DNA from: Pseudomonas sp. | GTDB lineage: Bacteria > Pseudomonadota > Gammaproteobacteria > Pseudomonadales > Pseudomonadaceae | Assembly (NCBI GenBank): GCA_007117785.1 | Contig: SKFV01000232.1 | Coordinates: 1 to 10,118, forward strand | DNA length: 10,118 nucleotides | Reading direction: 5' to 3' | Part shown: positions 1-6,185 of the stretch, piece after piece | Layout: each line of letters opens with the position of its first letter | Position numbering within the stretch: position 1 is the first letter of the stretch | Notes under the pieces: generated by a model | What the model saw: only the letters and a program-made list of their open reading frames with translations | Told to the model about the DNA's origin: nothing | Databases searched by the model: none | Translations under genes and position numbers: made by a program

Positions 1-1
1 A

Positions 2-1246
2 CCGCTGGATACCCTCAAGGCCATTCTGGATGGCTCCGGTGACCGCGAAATCTCAACCACCATGGCCTTTGTGCGCATCATCTCGCAACTGGTCAAGGAC
101 AAGGAGCTGGGCCCGCGCATCGTACCCATTGTGCCGGACGAGGCGCGCACCTTTGGTATGGAAGGCATGTTCCGCCAGCTGGGCATCTATTCATCAGTCG
201 GCCAGCTGTATGAGCCGGTCGACCGTGACCAGGTGATGTTCTACCGCGAGGACAAGAAGGGCCAGATCCTCGAAGAAGGCATCAACGAAGCCGGCGCCAT
301 GTCCAGCTGGATTGCTGCAGGTACGGCCTACAGCACCCACAACCAGCCGATGCTGCCCTTCTATATCTTCTATTCGATGTTCGGTTTCCAGCGCATTGGT
401 GACCTGGCCTGGGCCGCCGGTGACAGCCGCGCCAAGGGCTTCCTGATTGGTGGCACGGCCGGCCGCACCACCCTGAACGGCGAAGGCCTGCAGCACCAGG
501 ATGGCCACAGCCATATTCTCGGTGGCACCATCCCCAACTGCCGCAGTTATGACCCGACCTATGGCTACGAACTCGCGGTGATTATCCGCGAGGGCGCGCG
601 TCGGATGATGGAAGAGCAGGAAAATGTCTACTATTACCTGACCGTAATGAACGAGTCCTACCAGCAGCCGGCCATGCCCAGGACCAAGGGGCTGGAAGAG
701 CAGATCATGCGTGGCATGTACCAGCTGGAGACGGCGAAAAAACCGGCCGAGCTGCATGTGCAGCTGCTGGGCAGTGGCACCATCCTGCGTGAAGTCCGTG
801 AAGCTGCCACCCTGCTGGCCGAGGAGCACGGCATCAGCGCCGACATCTGGAGCGTAACCAGCTTCAACGAGCTGCGCCGTGACGGCCTGGAGGTCGAACG
901 CTGGAACCGCCTCAACCCCACGCGCAAGCGCAAGGACAGCTACGTTGAGACACAACTGGCCAAGGCCAAGGGCCCGGTGATTGCCGCGACCGATTATATG
1001 AAGCTGTATGCCGACCAGATCCGCCAGTGGGTACCCACTACCTTCAAGGTGCTGGGCACCGATGGCTTTGGCCGCAGTGACAGCCGCCGCAAACTGCGTC
1101 ACTTCTTTGAAGTGGACCGCTACTGGATTGTCTGTGCCGCGCTCAGCGCCCTGGTCGAGGATGGCACCCTGAAACCCAAGGTGCTGGCCGATGCGCTCAA
1201 GGCTTACAAGCTGGACAGCAACAAAGCCAACCCACTGGACAGCTGA
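2..1246 (+). CDS. aceE: Pyruvate dehydrogenase E1 component, 3' part (5' end outside window)
   Basis: This is the C-terminal 414 residues of the homodimeric, thiamine-diphosphate-dependent E1 of the pyruvate dehydrogenase complex, which decarboxylates pyruvate and acetylates the lipoyl groups of E2 in the cytoplasm. The reading frame is open from base 2, and the first ATG at 62 is internal. The E. coli enzyme has 887 residues, so a little over half is missing to the left. Key residues can be matched to E. coli AceE by motif and spacing. The Glu of PDEARTFGME (codon 140-142) matches Glu522. The Glu of EGINEAGA (287-289) matches Glu571, which contacts the cofactor pyrimidine. The His of GLQHQDGHSH (494-496) matches His640; the 69-residue spacing between the last two is the same as in E. 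coli. The C-terminal block LGTDGFGRSDSR is also typical. aceF follows 11 nt downstream in the same direction, so the two are surely co-transcribed. Confidence 0.97.
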   Translation, partial: PLDTLKAILDGSGDREISTTMAFVRIISQLVKDKELGPRIVPIVPDEARTFGMEGMFRQLGIYSSVGQLYEPVDRDQVMFYREDKKGQILEEGINEAGAMSSWIAAGTAYSTHNQPMLPFYIFYSMFGFQRIGDLAWAAGDSRAKGFLIGGTAGRTTLNGEGLQHQDGHSHILGGTIPNCRSYDPTYGYELAVIIREGARRMMEEQENVYYYLTVMNESYQQPAMPRTKGLEEQIMRGMYQLETAKKPAELHVQLLGSGTILREVREAATLLAEEHGISADIWSVTSFNELRRDGLEVERWNRLNPTRKRKDSYVETQLAKAKGPVIAATDYMKLYADQIRQWVPTTFKVLGTDGFGRSDSRRKLRHFFEVDRYWIVCAALSALVEDGTLKPKVLADALKAYKLDSNKANPLDS

Positions 1247-1250
1247 GGAG
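1245..1250 (+). promoter_or_regulatory. Shine-Dalgarno site of aceF, overlapping the aceE stop codon
   Basis: GAGGAG starts inside the aceE TGA stop (1244-1246) and ends 7 nt before the aceF ATG at 1258. It is a strong ribosome binding site and fixes the aceF start. Its overlap with the upstream stop suggests ribosomes finishing aceE help initiate aceF (inference). Confidence 0.8.
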
Positions 1251-1257
1251 CGACGGT

Positions 1258-2970
1258 ATGAGTGAAGCCATCAAAGTACCCGACATCGGCGGCGGTGAGG
1301 GTGAAATCATCGAAATCCTGGTTAAGGAAGGCGATAGCATCAGCGCAGAAGATTCCCTGCTGGTGCTGGAGTCCGACAAGGCCAGCATGGAAGTGCCCAG
1401 CCCCAAGGCTGGCGTAGTGAAAAGCATCAAGGTCAAACTCGGCGACACCCTGAAAGAGGGTGACGTCATGATCGAGCTGGACGCCGAAACCGGCGCTGGC
1501 GACGATGCTGAAGGCAGTGATGTTGAAGACAGTAAAGACGAAGATAGCGCCGACAAGCCCAAAGCCAGTCAGCCGTCATCCGACGAAAAAGCAGAAACGT
1601 CAGACAAGCCATCGTCAGCGAAAAAATCCGGCAAGTCAGCTGCCAAAGAACAGGCCATCAGCATTCCAGACCTGGGTGGTGACAGTGCCAAGGTGATCGA
1701 AATTCTGGTCAAGGAAGGCGACGAGCTGCAAGCCGAAGACTCGGTCATCGTGCTGGAGTCCGACAAGGCGAGTATGGAAATTCCCTGCCCGCACGCCGGG
1801 GTAGTCAAATCCATCGATGTCAAGCTGGAGCAGGAGGTCAAGACCGGCGACCCCATGCTGACGCTGAGCATCAGCACTGAGGAAGAGGCTGCAGATGACG
1901 CCGAGGACGACGACAGTGACACCTCTGACGACGACCAGGAAACAAAGGCCGGGAAGCAAGACCAGCAGCCGGCGTCAAAGGCATCCAGTGACAGCAGTCA
2001 AGCCAAGGCCGAGTCTTCCGGCGACGAGCGCCCGCCAGCTCCGGTAGGCGCCCCCAGCCGTGAAGGCACCCGGGTACATGCCGGTCCGGCGGTGCGCAAG
2101 ATGGCCCGCGAACTGGGTGTCGAGCTACCGGAAGTCAAACCCAGCGGCCCGCGTGAACGTATCCTCAAGGAAGATATCGATGCTTACGTCAAGCAGGTGA
2201 TGCAGCAGCGCAAGCAGGCTGGCCCTGCCAACAGCGGTATTCCACCGGTGCCCGAGATCGACTTCAGTCGTTTTGGCGAGACCGAAGAGAAGCCGATGAC
2301 GCGCATGCAGCAGGTCGGTGCTGCCAACCTGCACCGCAGCTGGCTGAATGTGCCCCATGTCACCCAGTTTGATCTGGCCGACATGACCGAGCTGGAAGCC
2401 TTCCGCAAGGCGCAGAAAGCCGCAGCCGACAAGGCGGGCGTTAAACTGACCCTGCTGCCCTTCCTGCTCAAGGCCTGTGCCCACCTGCTCAGGGAAATGC
2501 CGGACTTCAATGCGTCATTGAGCCCGGACGGCAAGGCGCTGATCCAGAAAAAGTATGTGCATCTGGGCTTTGCCGTGGATACGCCTGATGGCCTGCTGGT
2601 ACCGGTGATTCGCGATGTCGACCAGAAAAGCCTGCTGCAGCTGGCTGCCGAAGCGGCTGAGCTGGCCGACAAGGCGCGCAACAAGAAGCTGGGCAGCAAT
2701 GACATGCAAGGCGCTTGCTTCACCATCTCCAGCCTGGGGCACATTGGCGGCACCTACTTCACGCCTATTGTGAACAGCCCGGAGGTTGCCATTCTGGGTG
2801 TCTCCAAGGCGACCATGCAGCCGGTGTGGGATGGCGACAGCTTCCAACCGCGGCTGATGCTGCCGTTGTCACTGTCCTACGATCACCGGGCAATCAATGG
2901 TGCCGCGGCGGCGCAATTTACCCGCAGATTGGGTGAGTTGCTGGGGGATATTCGTTCGATGTTGTTGTGA
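1258..2970 (+). CDS. aceF: Dihydrolipoyllysine acetyltransferase, pyruvate dehydrogenase E2
   Basis: A 570-residue core enzyme of the pyruvate dehydrogenase complex; it passes acetyl groups from E1 to CoA on swinging lipoyl arms. Domains in order: lipoyl domain 1 (about 1-76, lipoylated Lys41 in ESDKASMEV), linker (77-131), lipoyl domain 2 (about 132-206, Lys170 in ESDKASMEI), linker (207-270), peripheral-subunit-binding domain (about 272-312, beginning RVHAGPAVRKMAREL) and acetyltransferase domain (about 340-570). The catalytic motif is DHRAING (542-548): His543 is the base, and Asn547 replaces the Asp of the usual HxxxDG. Asn at this place is known in the Azotobacter vinelandii E2 (Asn614), so the enzyme should be active. 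TISSLG (about 492-497) carries the Ser expected to stabilise the tetrahedral intermediate. There are two lipoyl domains rather than the three of E. coli and A. vinelandii. Both linkers are acidic and Ser/Lys-rich rather than Ala/Pro-rich; residues 208-228 contain 14 Asp/Glu. The gene ends at the convergent junction with rnhB; no E3 gene follows. Confidence 0.98.
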   Translation: MSEAIKVPDIGGGEGEIIEILVKEGDSISAEDSLLVLESDKASMEVPSPKAGVVKSIKVKLGDTLKEGDVMIELDAETGAGDDAEGSDVEDSKDEDSADKPKASQPSSDEKAETSDKPSSAKKSGKSAAKEQAISIPDLGGDSAKVIEILVKEGDELQAEDSVIVLESDKASMEIPCPHAGVVKSIDVKLEQEVKTGDPMLTLSISTEEEAADDAEDDDSDTSDDDQETKAGKQDQQPASKASSDSSQAKAESSGDERPPAPVGAPSREGTRVHAGPAVRKMARELGVELPEVKPSGPRERILKEDIDAYVKQVMQQRKQAGPANSGIPPVPEIDFSRFGETEEKPMTRMQQVGAANLHRSWLNVPHVTQFDLADMTELEAFRKAQKAAADKAGVKLTLLPFLLKACAHLLREMPDFNASLSPDGKALIQKKYVHLGFAVDTPDGLLVPVIRDVDQKSLLQLAAEAAELADKARNKKLGSNDMQGACFTISSLGHIGGTYFTPIVNSPEVAILGVSKATMQPVWDGDSFQPRLMLPLSLSYDHRAINGAAAAQFTRRLGELLGDIRSMLL

Positions 2971-2992
2971 CTACCTGTATGGATCTGTGCCA

Positions 2993-3101
2993 GCCGAGCT
3001 GCGGTTCACCGCGTCAGGACACGCCGTGAACCCTTCCCTGGGGGCTCGTAGATGCCATCCATGGCATCTAACGGTCCTGCCGCGGTGAACCGCAGCCCGG
3101 C
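2993..3101. repeat. Large nested palindrome between convergent aceF and rnhB
   Basis: A perfect 16-nt inverted repeat has arms at 2998-3013 (GCTGCGGTTCACCGCG) and 3081-3096. It extends outward by four more pairs (2993-2996 with 3098-3101) across one A/C mismatch. It extends inward by CAGGAC/GTCCTG (3015-3020 with 3074-3079) across a T/C mismatch, then CG/CG past a bulged A. Inside lies a second hairpin, TAGATGCCAT (3049-3058) with ATGGCATCTA (3061-3070). About 25 nt (3024-3048), including CCCTTCCCTGGGGGCTCG, sit unpaired on the left side only. No T-run follows the stem on either strand, so it is not a canonical Rho-independent terminator, although its place between two converging operons suits a bidirectional transcription stop or a dispersed REP-like element (inference). 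The rest of the 175-nt gap (2971-2992 and 3102-3145) shows nothing recognisable. Confidence 0.85.
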
Positions 3102-3145
3102 CCCATCAGCATCTCAGCGGGTCAACGCCAAGTGGGCATGCACTC

Positions 3146-3760
3146 CTAACCAGCTGACTCAAAAAACCGCCTGACCGGACCAAAGGAACGCCGGTGGATG
3201 GGTGTCGGCCCCAACTGCTCGAGGGCCTGCAGATGGACGGGCGTGGGATAGCCCTTGTGCCCGGCAATGCCATAGCCTGGATACTGCTGATCCAGTGCCT
3301 GCATTTCGCGGTCACGCGCTACCTTGGCCAGAATGGATGCGGCGGCAATCGCCGGTACCCGGCTATCACCCTTGATCACCGCTTCTGCTGGCATCGGCAG
3401 TACCGGGCAGCGGTTGCCGTCGATCAGCACCCGGTCAGGGCGAATCGATAGCCCCGCGACTGCGCGCTGCATCGCCAGCATGGTCGCGTGCAGGATGTTC
3501 AGCTGATCGATCTCTTCTACCTCGGCGCGGGCAATACACCAGGCCAGTGCATGCTCCTGAATGAGAGGAAACAAGGCTTCGCGGCGTTTTTCGGTGAGTT
3601 TCTTCGAGTCATTCAGGCCCGGAATAGGTCGGGCCGGGTCGAGGATTACCGCTGCCGTTACTACGGCACCACAGAGTGGGCCTCGGCCGACTTCATCAAC
3701 CCCGGCCACGTGTTCCTCAACGGATGCAGACAGATCCCAGTCCATGCGCAACTGGGTCAC
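3146..3760 (-). CDS. rnhB: Ribonuclease HII
   Basis: A 204-residue type 2 RNase H that cuts the RNA strand of RNA-DNA hybrids and nicks 5' to single ribonucleotides misincorporated in DNA; it works in the cytoplasm. The length is close to the roughly 200 residues usual for the family. The four-carboxylate active site is complete: Asp22 and Glu23 in VDEVGRG, Asp114 in LIDGN and Asp132 in KGDSRVPAIAAAS, with spacings equal to E. coli Asp16, Glu17, Asp108 and Asp126. DSKKL at 51-55 is also typical. The start is read as GTG (3758-3760), which overlaps the lpxB stop as GTGA and suggests translational coupling. An ATG five codons later (3743-3745) would also keep all motifs, and neither start has a strong ribosome binding site. 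It is the last gene of the operon; dnaE and accA, which often follow, are absent. Confidence 0.95.
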   Translation of the reverse strand: MTQLRMDWDLSASVEEHVAGVDEVGRGPLCGAVVTAAVILDPARPIPGLNDSKKLTEKRREALFPLIQEHALAWCIARAEVEEIDQLNILHATMLAMQRAVAGLSIRPDRVLIDGNRCPVLPMPAEAVIKGDSRVPAIAAASILAKVARDREMQALDQQYPGYGIAGHKGYPTPVHLQALEQLGPTPIHRRSFGPVRRFFESAG

Positions 3761-4923
3761 AGCCGGCCCCGTTCGGATAATAGCTCGGTGACCGCATCCG
3801 CCGCTGCCTGATCGGCATCACGGCGCAGCATCTGGTGCAGGCGCAGGTAGTCGGCCATGACCTGCTCACGGGTGTCAGTGGGTTGCAGTCGTTGCAGTAA
3901 TGCAGCGCCCATGGCTTCAGGCGTCGCGGCATCCTGCAGAAATTCGGGTGCGACTTCGCGGCCTGCGAGCAGGTTGGGCAAGGCGACGTAATCGACCTTG
4001 ACCAGCTTGCTGAGAATCTTGAAGGTCAGCCCGGCCATGCGGTAGGCCACCACCATAGGACGCTTGAACAACATGGCTTCCAGGGTTGCGGTGCCCGAGG
4101 CGATCAAGACGGCATCACAGGCGGCCAACGCCTCGTGGGCCTGGCCATCGAGCAGCCTGAGTGGCAGGTTCAGGTCACTGTCCGCAATGATCTGCTCCAT
4201 CTGGGCGCGGCGCTCCGGGTTGGCGCAGGGCAGGACAAACTGCAGGCCCGGCTCGCGTTGCAGACACCAGTGCGCGGTCTGCAAAAATAACTGGCCCAGC
4301 TTGCGTAGTTCGCCATTACGGCTGCCGGGTAACAGGGCCAATACCCGTGCGTCAGCAGCCATGCCGAGTCGGGCACGTGCGGCAGCGCGATCTGGCTGTA
4401 AGGGGATCTCATCGGCCAGGGTATGGCCCACGCAGCGCACGGCTACGCCGTGTTGCTCATAGACAGCTTCTTCAAAGGGAAACAGGGTCAGCATCAGGTC
4501 AGTCGATTGCTTGATGCCGTGTACCCGCTTTTCCCGCCAGGCCCAAACCGAGGGGCTGACGTAATGCACCGTCGCAATGCCGGCATCCCGCAGGCGGCGC
4601 TCGACACCCAGGGTGAAATCCGGTGCATCGATGCCAATAAAGACATCGGGTTGTTGTTTCGTGAGGTAATCCACCAGTTCGCGGCGGATACGCAAGAGTT
4701 CACGTAGCCGACCCAGCACTTCGACCAACCCCATCACCGACAGGCGCTCCATCGGCACCTGCGAGACCAGGCCAGCAGCCTGCATGCGTGGGCCGCCAAT
4801 GCCGATAAAGCGGGCATTGGGAAAGCGCTGGCGCAACGCCTTGATCAGTCCGGCGCCCAGGGTATCGCCCGAAGCCTCACCGGCAACCAGGGCAATGCAC
4901 AGCGGACGTTCGGAGCGCATCAT
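3757..4923 (-). CDS. lpxB: Lipid-A-disaccharide synthase
   Basis: A 388-residue GT19-family glycosyltransferase that joins UDP-2,3-diacylglucosamine and lipid X (2,3-diacylglucosamine 1-phosphate) into the beta-1,6 disaccharide of lipid A, at the inner face of the cytoplasmic membrane. The length is close to E. coli LpxB (382). Recognisable blocks in order are VAGEASGDTLGAGL (13-26), GIDAPDF (97-103, with the family's essential Asp), YVSPSVWAWR (121-130), LLPGSRNGEL (197-206), IASGTATLE (274-282) and VALPNLLAGRE (313-323), the last belonging to the nucleotide-sugar half. The start ATG lies 2 nt after the lpxA stop and is followed at once by a second ATG. No clear Shine-Dalgarno sequence precedes it, so initiation probably depends on coupling to lpxA. 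The stop overlaps the rnhB start by 4 nt. Nothing looks damaged. Confidence 0.97.
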   Translation of the reverse strand: MMRSERPLCIALVAGEASGDTLGAGLIKALRQRFPNARFIGIGGPRMQAAGLVSQVPMERLSVMGLVEVLGRLRELLRIRRELVDYLTKQQPDVFIGIDAPDFTLGVERRLRDAGIATVHYVSPSVWAWREKRVHGIKQSTDLMLTLFPFEEAVYEQHGVAVRCVGHTLADEIPLQPDRAAARARLGMAADARVLALLPGSRNGELRKLGQLFLQTAHWCLQREPGLQFVLPCANPERRAQMEQIIADSDLNLPLRLLDGQAHEALAACDAVLIASGTATLEAMLFKRPMVVAYRMAGLTFKILSKLVKVDYVALPNLLAGREVAPEFLQDAATPEAMGAALLQRLQPTDTREQVMADYLRLHQMLRRDADQAAADAVTELLSERGRL

Positions 4924-4925
4924 GG

Positions 4926-5702
4926 TCAGCGGGTAATGCCGCGGGTCGAGGCCAGAATGGAATCGCGATAGAGGGCGATTTCAGGGAATTGCTCGGCACT
5001 GGCCTGGAGTTCATCCAGCGCTTGCTGCAGAGTCAGGCCCTGGCGATAGACCACCTTGTAGGCACGGCGCAGGGCAGCCACCAGCTCCGGGCTGTAACCA
5101 CGGCGCCGCATGCCCTCAAAATTCATGCCGTGGGCACTGGCCGGATTCCCACCAACCATGACATAGGCGGGAATATCCTTGAACACGGCGCTGTTGGCCG
5201 CACTCATCGACCAGGGGCCGATGTGACAGAACTGGTGGACTGTGGTGTAACCACCCAGAATGGCACCATCACCTACCCTGACATGCCCGGCGATAGTCGC
5301 GTTGTTGGCCATGATGATGTCATTGCCGAGCACGCAGTCATGCGCCACGTGCACGTAGGCCATCAGCAGGTTGCGGTCGCCGATACGGGTCAGAGACTGA
5401 TCCTGCACCGTACCGCGGTGCAGCGTACAGCCTTCGCGGATGACATTGTCATCACCAATCTCCAGACGCGTCGGCTCACCAGCATACTTCTTGTCCTGAC
5501 AGTCTTCCCCCACCGAGGCAAACTGGAAGATGCGGTTGCGCTGGCCAATGCGCGTTGGCCCCTTGATTACTACATGGGGCCCAATCACAGACCCGGCACC
5601 AATTTCGACATCCGGACCAATCAGGGTCCAGGGGCCGACTTCAACGTCATCAGCCAGTCGGGCGCCGGGATCAACGATCGCCTGGGGATGAATTCGACTC
5701 AT
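4926..5702 (-). CDS. lpxA: Acyl-ACP--UDP-N-acetylglucosamine O-acyltransferase
   Basis: A 258-residue cytoplasmic enzyme of the first lipid A step, moving a 3-hydroxyacyl chain from ACP to the 3-OH of UDP-GlcNAc. The N-terminal two thirds is a left-handed beta-helix of hexapeptide repeats (for example IGPDVE, IGAGSV, IGDRNL), followed by a helical tail containing MNFEGMRRRGYS and ending STRGITR. The catalytic base is His121 (HVAHDC), matching E. coli His125; His156-Gln157 match His160-Gln161. The residue at the acyl-chain ruler position is Ala169, where E. coli has Gly173 and P. aeruginosa Met169. I chose the ATG at 5700-5702 because it gives an N-terminus (MSRIHPQAIVDP) and length like the P. 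aeruginosa protein, it overlaps the fabZ stop as ATGA, and GGAA lies 8 nt upstream. The frame stays open six codons further upstream, inside fabZ. Confidence 0.97.
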   Translation of the reverse strand: MSRIHPQAIVDPGARLADDVEVGPWTLIGPDVEIGAGSVIGPHVVIKGPTRIGQRNRIFQFASVGEDCQDKKYAGEPTRLEIGDDNVIREGCTLHRGTVQDQSLTRIGDRNLLMAYVHVAHDCVLGNDIIMANNATIAGHVRVGDGAILGGYTTVHQFCHIGPWSMSAANSAVFKDIPAYVMVGGNPASAHGMNFEGMRRRGYSPELVAALRRAYKVVYRQGLTLQQALDELQASAEQFPEIALYRDSILASTRGITR

Positions 5703-6136
5703 ATCTTGCGTTCCGCACAAACGATTTCGGCTGCACAGGCTTCTTTGCCATCAACCAGCGCGCGGCAGGCAAACTTCCAGATGCCGCGTTTATCGCTAAG
5801 ATATTGGGCTTCCAGTTGCAACTGATCACCCGGCACTACCGGCTGCCGGAAACGCAGCTTGTCGGAGCCGACAAAGTAATACAGGGTGCCGTCTTCCGGC
5901 TTTACATCCATCATCTTGAAACCCAGCAAACCCGCTGCCTGAGCCATGGCCTCGATGATCAATACGCCAGGCATTATCGGATGTTGCGGGAAATGCCCAT
6001 TGAAAAAGGGCTCGTTAACCGACACATTCTTGTAGGCATGAATGCGCTTGGTCTCAAGATCCAGCTCGACGACGCGGTCCACCAGCAGGAACGGGTAGCG
6101 GTGGGGAAGGTATTGCTTGATTTCATTAATATCCAT
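5699..6136 (-). CDS. fabZ: 3-hydroxyacyl-ACP dehydratase FabZ
   Basis: A 145-residue hot-dog-fold dehydratase that removes water from beta-hydroxyacyl-ACP in fatty acid elongation. It acts on the 3-hydroxyacyl-ACP pool that LpxA and LpxD also use, which explains its place between them. The active-site pair is His48 (FFNGHFPQHPIMPG) and Glu62 (VLIIEAMAQ), with the conserved helix that follows, then YYFVGSDKLRFRQPV. The sequence is very similar to recalled P. aeruginosa FabZ (146 residues). The ATG at 6134-6136 gives MDINEIKQYLPHRYPF, the usual N-terminus; the frame continues upstream to a TTG at 6155-6157 that I reject as start. The ribosome binding site is weak (AAGG about 11 nt upstream). 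A 48-nt segment between the lpxD stop codon and this start contains a short hairpin. The stop overlaps the lpxA start by 4 nt. Confidence 0.97.
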   Translation of the reverse strand: MDINEIKQYLPHRYPFLLVDRVVELDLETKRIHAYKNVSVNEPFFNGHFPQHPIMPGVLIIEAMAQAAGLLGFKMMDVKPEDGTLYYFVGSDKLRFRQPVVPGDQLQLEAQYLSDKRGIWKFACRALVDGKEACAAEIVCAERKI

Positions 6137-6165
6137 GTCGTAACTGGCCTTGCGCAAAGTAGGAA

Positions 6166-6185
6166 TGAGCCCGCGGGCAGGCTCA
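6166..6185 (-). other. Small hairpin between lpxD and fabZ, including the lpxD stop codon
   Basis: TGAGCC (minus strand, 6180-6185, starting with the lpxD TGA) pairs with GGCTCA (6166-6171) around an 8-nt GC-rich loop. The overlapping 10-mer GCCCGCGGGC (6169-6178) is a perfect palindrome and could form instead. No T-run follows, so termination is unlikely. It sits in one of only two gaps over 10 nt within the operon, and could affect mRNA processing or stability (inference). A chance structure in GC-rich DNA is possible. Confidence 0.35.

Noticed and set aside
194..1102. A 302-codon open frame on the minus strand opposite aceE
   Set aside because: It lies wholly within a clearly coding aceE, shows no recognisable motif or ribosome binding site, and long antisense frames are common in GC-rich genes.
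2881..2901. Inactivated AceF because of the missing Asp in HxxxDG
   Set aside because: The Azotobacter vinelandii enzyme has Asn at the equivalent place and is active, and the rest of the domain is intact.
2971..3145. Intrinsic (Rho-independent) terminator between aceF and rnhB
   Set aside because: There are strong stems but no T-run after them on either strand, so I annotate a palindromic repeat and leave termination as a possibility.
5700..5720. Longer lpxA start six codons upstream
   Set aside because: It would lengthen the overlap with fabZ and add residues not seen in the family; the ATGA overlap with a GGAA site 8 nt upstream fits better.
4989..5825. A 278-codon open frame on the plus strand opposite lpxA and fabZ
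   Set aside because: The minus strand encodes two well-recognised enzymes here. The antisense translation has no family features and spans the lpxA/fabZ boundary.
6134..6157. TTG start for fabZ seven codons upstream
   Set aside because: The ATG at 6134-6136 gives the standard MDINEI N-terminus and family length.
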